Under the pieces are notes generated by a model, which worked only from the letters and a program-made list of their open reading frames with translations, was not told the DNA's origin and searched no databases. From Thermoplasmata archaeon (GTDB lineage: Archaea; Thermoplasmatota; Thermoplasmata; Thermoplasmatales; Thermoplasmataceae), in assembly GCA_021797955.1 (NCBI GenBank), contig JAJZYV010000121.1:1-6247 (forward strand): a DNA stretch of 6,247 bases, written 5' to 3'. The position numbers were made by a program, and so were the translations under genes. Of this stretch, positions 5,281-6,247 are shown in pieces (the first letter of the stretch is position 1; each line of letters opens with the position of its first letter).

Positions 5281-5360
5281 TGAATCGTTTCTCTTTTTTG
5301 CACTGCAACACAATTTGGAATGTGATTTATGCTGTCCAGAAATCATGGATACGGTTATGT

Positions 5361-5369
5361 TATTATAAC
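5361..5369 (+). promoter_or_regulatory. TATA box of the TPR-like gene
   Basis: TATTATAAC, with TTATAA at 5363-5368, lies 20-25 bases before ATG 5388, consistent with a leaderless transcript; no Shine-Dalgarno site is present. The same nine bases occur in the regulator promoter at 4246-4254. Confidence 0.45.
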
Positions 5370-5387
5370 AGAATAAAATAATATCAT

Positions 5388-6170
5388 ATGGCTATTTTTC
5401 GCAAAAATGTTACAAATAGTAAGAGAAGAACCAGTATAGAGAAAAACTTAAGGAAAGAAGAAGAAATGATATCTGAATTTCCAGATAATCCAGAATGTCA
5501 TATTGAGAAAGCTTCCAACCTTATAGAGATGTCACTGATCGAGGAATTTCCAATTGATTTGCAGGACATTTTACAGCTTATACGGGGAACCCCCAGTAAT
5601 TTTAAGGATTTTGATTATAAAAATAGTTTTCTTTCCAAGGCAATTGCAGAATTTGACACTGCAATAAATTTGAAGAGGGGCGAAATAAAATACCATATTG
5701 CAAAGGCAACTAGCCTAGAAAAAATAATATTCGCAGTAAGGATGATAAACCAGGCATCCGTGGATACATATGGAAGTTGTATAATTTCCAGTGATAAGGA
5801 AATAGAAGTCATACCAAATTACGTTTATAACGGTATTGAGCAGGAAATTTTGAAGGAATTCGATATTGCAGTTGAACTTGATAATTCTGAAAGAGAGAAA
5901 TATGTGTATCTATATTTGAAGATAAGTTTTTTATCAGGAACAAAAGGTCATGGAGCGGCAATGAATGAAATTGAAAGATGCATTGAACTTTACCCAAAGA
6001 TTTCAGATCTTCATTATCTCAAAGTCATGGAACTGATCGATATGATAAAAAAGCCAACGAATGAACTTGGGAGGGGCGCAAATGAGATCTATAAGGAATG
6101 CCTTGAAGAGTGCGAAAAGGCCATTACAATTGAACCCAGTAAACCAGCTTACCACCTGTTGAAGGGGTAA
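5388..6170 (+). CDS. TPR-like repeat protein, possibly truncated by an in-frame stop
   Basis: The reading frame gives 260 residues of mostly helical, charged sequence with degenerate TPR-like units: IAEFDTAINLKRGEIKYHIAKA (86-107), LKEFDIAVELDNSEREKYV (155-173), MNEIERCIELYPKISDLHYL (192-211) and LEECEKAITIEPSKPAYHLL (239-258). Each has the A-helix/turn/B-helix spacing with a conserved acidic-aromatic start and a Pro or Asp in the turn. TPR arrays are protein-interaction scaffolds; no catalytic domain, signal peptide or membrane segment is seen. The last unit ends inside its second helix at TAA 6168-6170, yet the same frame stays open to the window edge. The N-terminus is basic (FRKNVTNSKRRTS). 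It shares strand and a promoter motif with the regulator upstream, but is separated from it by the relic, so a joint function is only a possibility. Confidence 0.65.
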   Translation: MAIFRKNVTNSKRRTSIEKNLRKEEEMISEFPDNPECHIEKASNLIEMSLIEEFPIDLQDILQLIRGTPSNFKDFDYKNSFLSKAIAEFDTAINLKRGEIKYHIAKATSLEKIIFAVRMINQASVDTYGSCIISSDKEIEVIPNYVYNGIEQEILKEFDIAVELDNSEREKYVYLYLKISFLSGTKGHGAAMNEIERCIELYPKISDLHYLKVMELIDMIKKPTNELGRGANEIYKECLEECEKAITIEPSKPAYHLLKG

Positions 6171-6247
6171 GTCCTGAATGCACTGGATCAACCAGCTGAC
6201 GGAAATAAGGAAATTGACATTTCTCAGAAACTTGGAAAAGATGATGA

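Larger units (their letters stand above)
5060..5387. other. Intergenic region with hairpin, T-run and transposase relic
   Basis: No intact gene is supported. It contains a hairpin right after the regulator stop (5064-5080), a T6 run at 5109-5114, a degraded minus-strand coding stretch resembling a transposase C-terminus (5161 to about 5280), and the promoter of the TPR-like gene (about 5361-5369). Confidence 0.5.

Noticed and set aside
5135..5368. A 77-codon hydrophobic plus-strand ORF between the regulator and the TPR-like gene
   Set aside because: It is opposite the more protein-like transposase tail, has no promoter or ribosome binding site at the right distance, and its leucine-rich content mirrors the antisense strand.
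5615..6191. Three minus-strand ORFs opposite the TPR-like gene
   Set aside because: Shadows of the repeat-protein reading frame; no independent support.

Overview
The window looks like an archaeal accessory region (a defence island), most plausibly from a euryarchaeon such as a Thermoplasmata relative. The lineage is an inference. It rests on AT-rich DNA, TATA-like boxes about 20-30 bases before start codons that lack a leader, Shine-Dalgarno sites (GGTGA, AGGAGG) only inside an operon, T-rich gene ends, and a regulator resembling the archaeal HFX_2341/DUF6293 family.

Layout. Bases 1-248 are the right end of an IS21-family insertion sequence: the C-terminus of the IstB helper ATPase followed by CGGCG-containing terminal repeats. 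Bases 249-448 are mostly non-coding, with one very short ORF behind a good ribosome binding site. Bases 449-1423 (minus) encode an Mrr-type restriction endonuclease with its own leaderless promoter. Bases 1424-1894 are AT-rich and non-coding.

Bases 1895-4204 (minus) form a tight three-gene operon: an unrecognised 262-residue protein with a beta/alpha pattern, then a CD-NTase (SMODS-type nucleotidyltransferase), then a two-transmembrane SLATT protein. The gene junctions are TGA-A-GTG and ATGA. Diverging from this operon across 72 bases is a plus-strand gene (4277-5059) for a probable CARF-like/winged-helix regulator with an N-x-S-S-G-S-K ligand-loop motif. Bases 5060-5387 hold a hairpin, a T-run and a probable transposase C-terminal relic. 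Bases 5388-6170 encode a TPR-like protein whose reading frame appears to continue past its stop codon to the window edge.

Working model. The CD-NTase would make a cyclic or linear oligonucleotide on phage infection, and the SLATT membrane protein would act as the effector, as in CBASS. The additions to the standard pair are the unknown first gene and the divergent CARF-like/HTH protein. The latter could sense a nucleotide second messenger and control the operon through palindromes in the shared promoter. The CBASS core is well supported by motifs. The regulatory link and the role of the first gene are inference.
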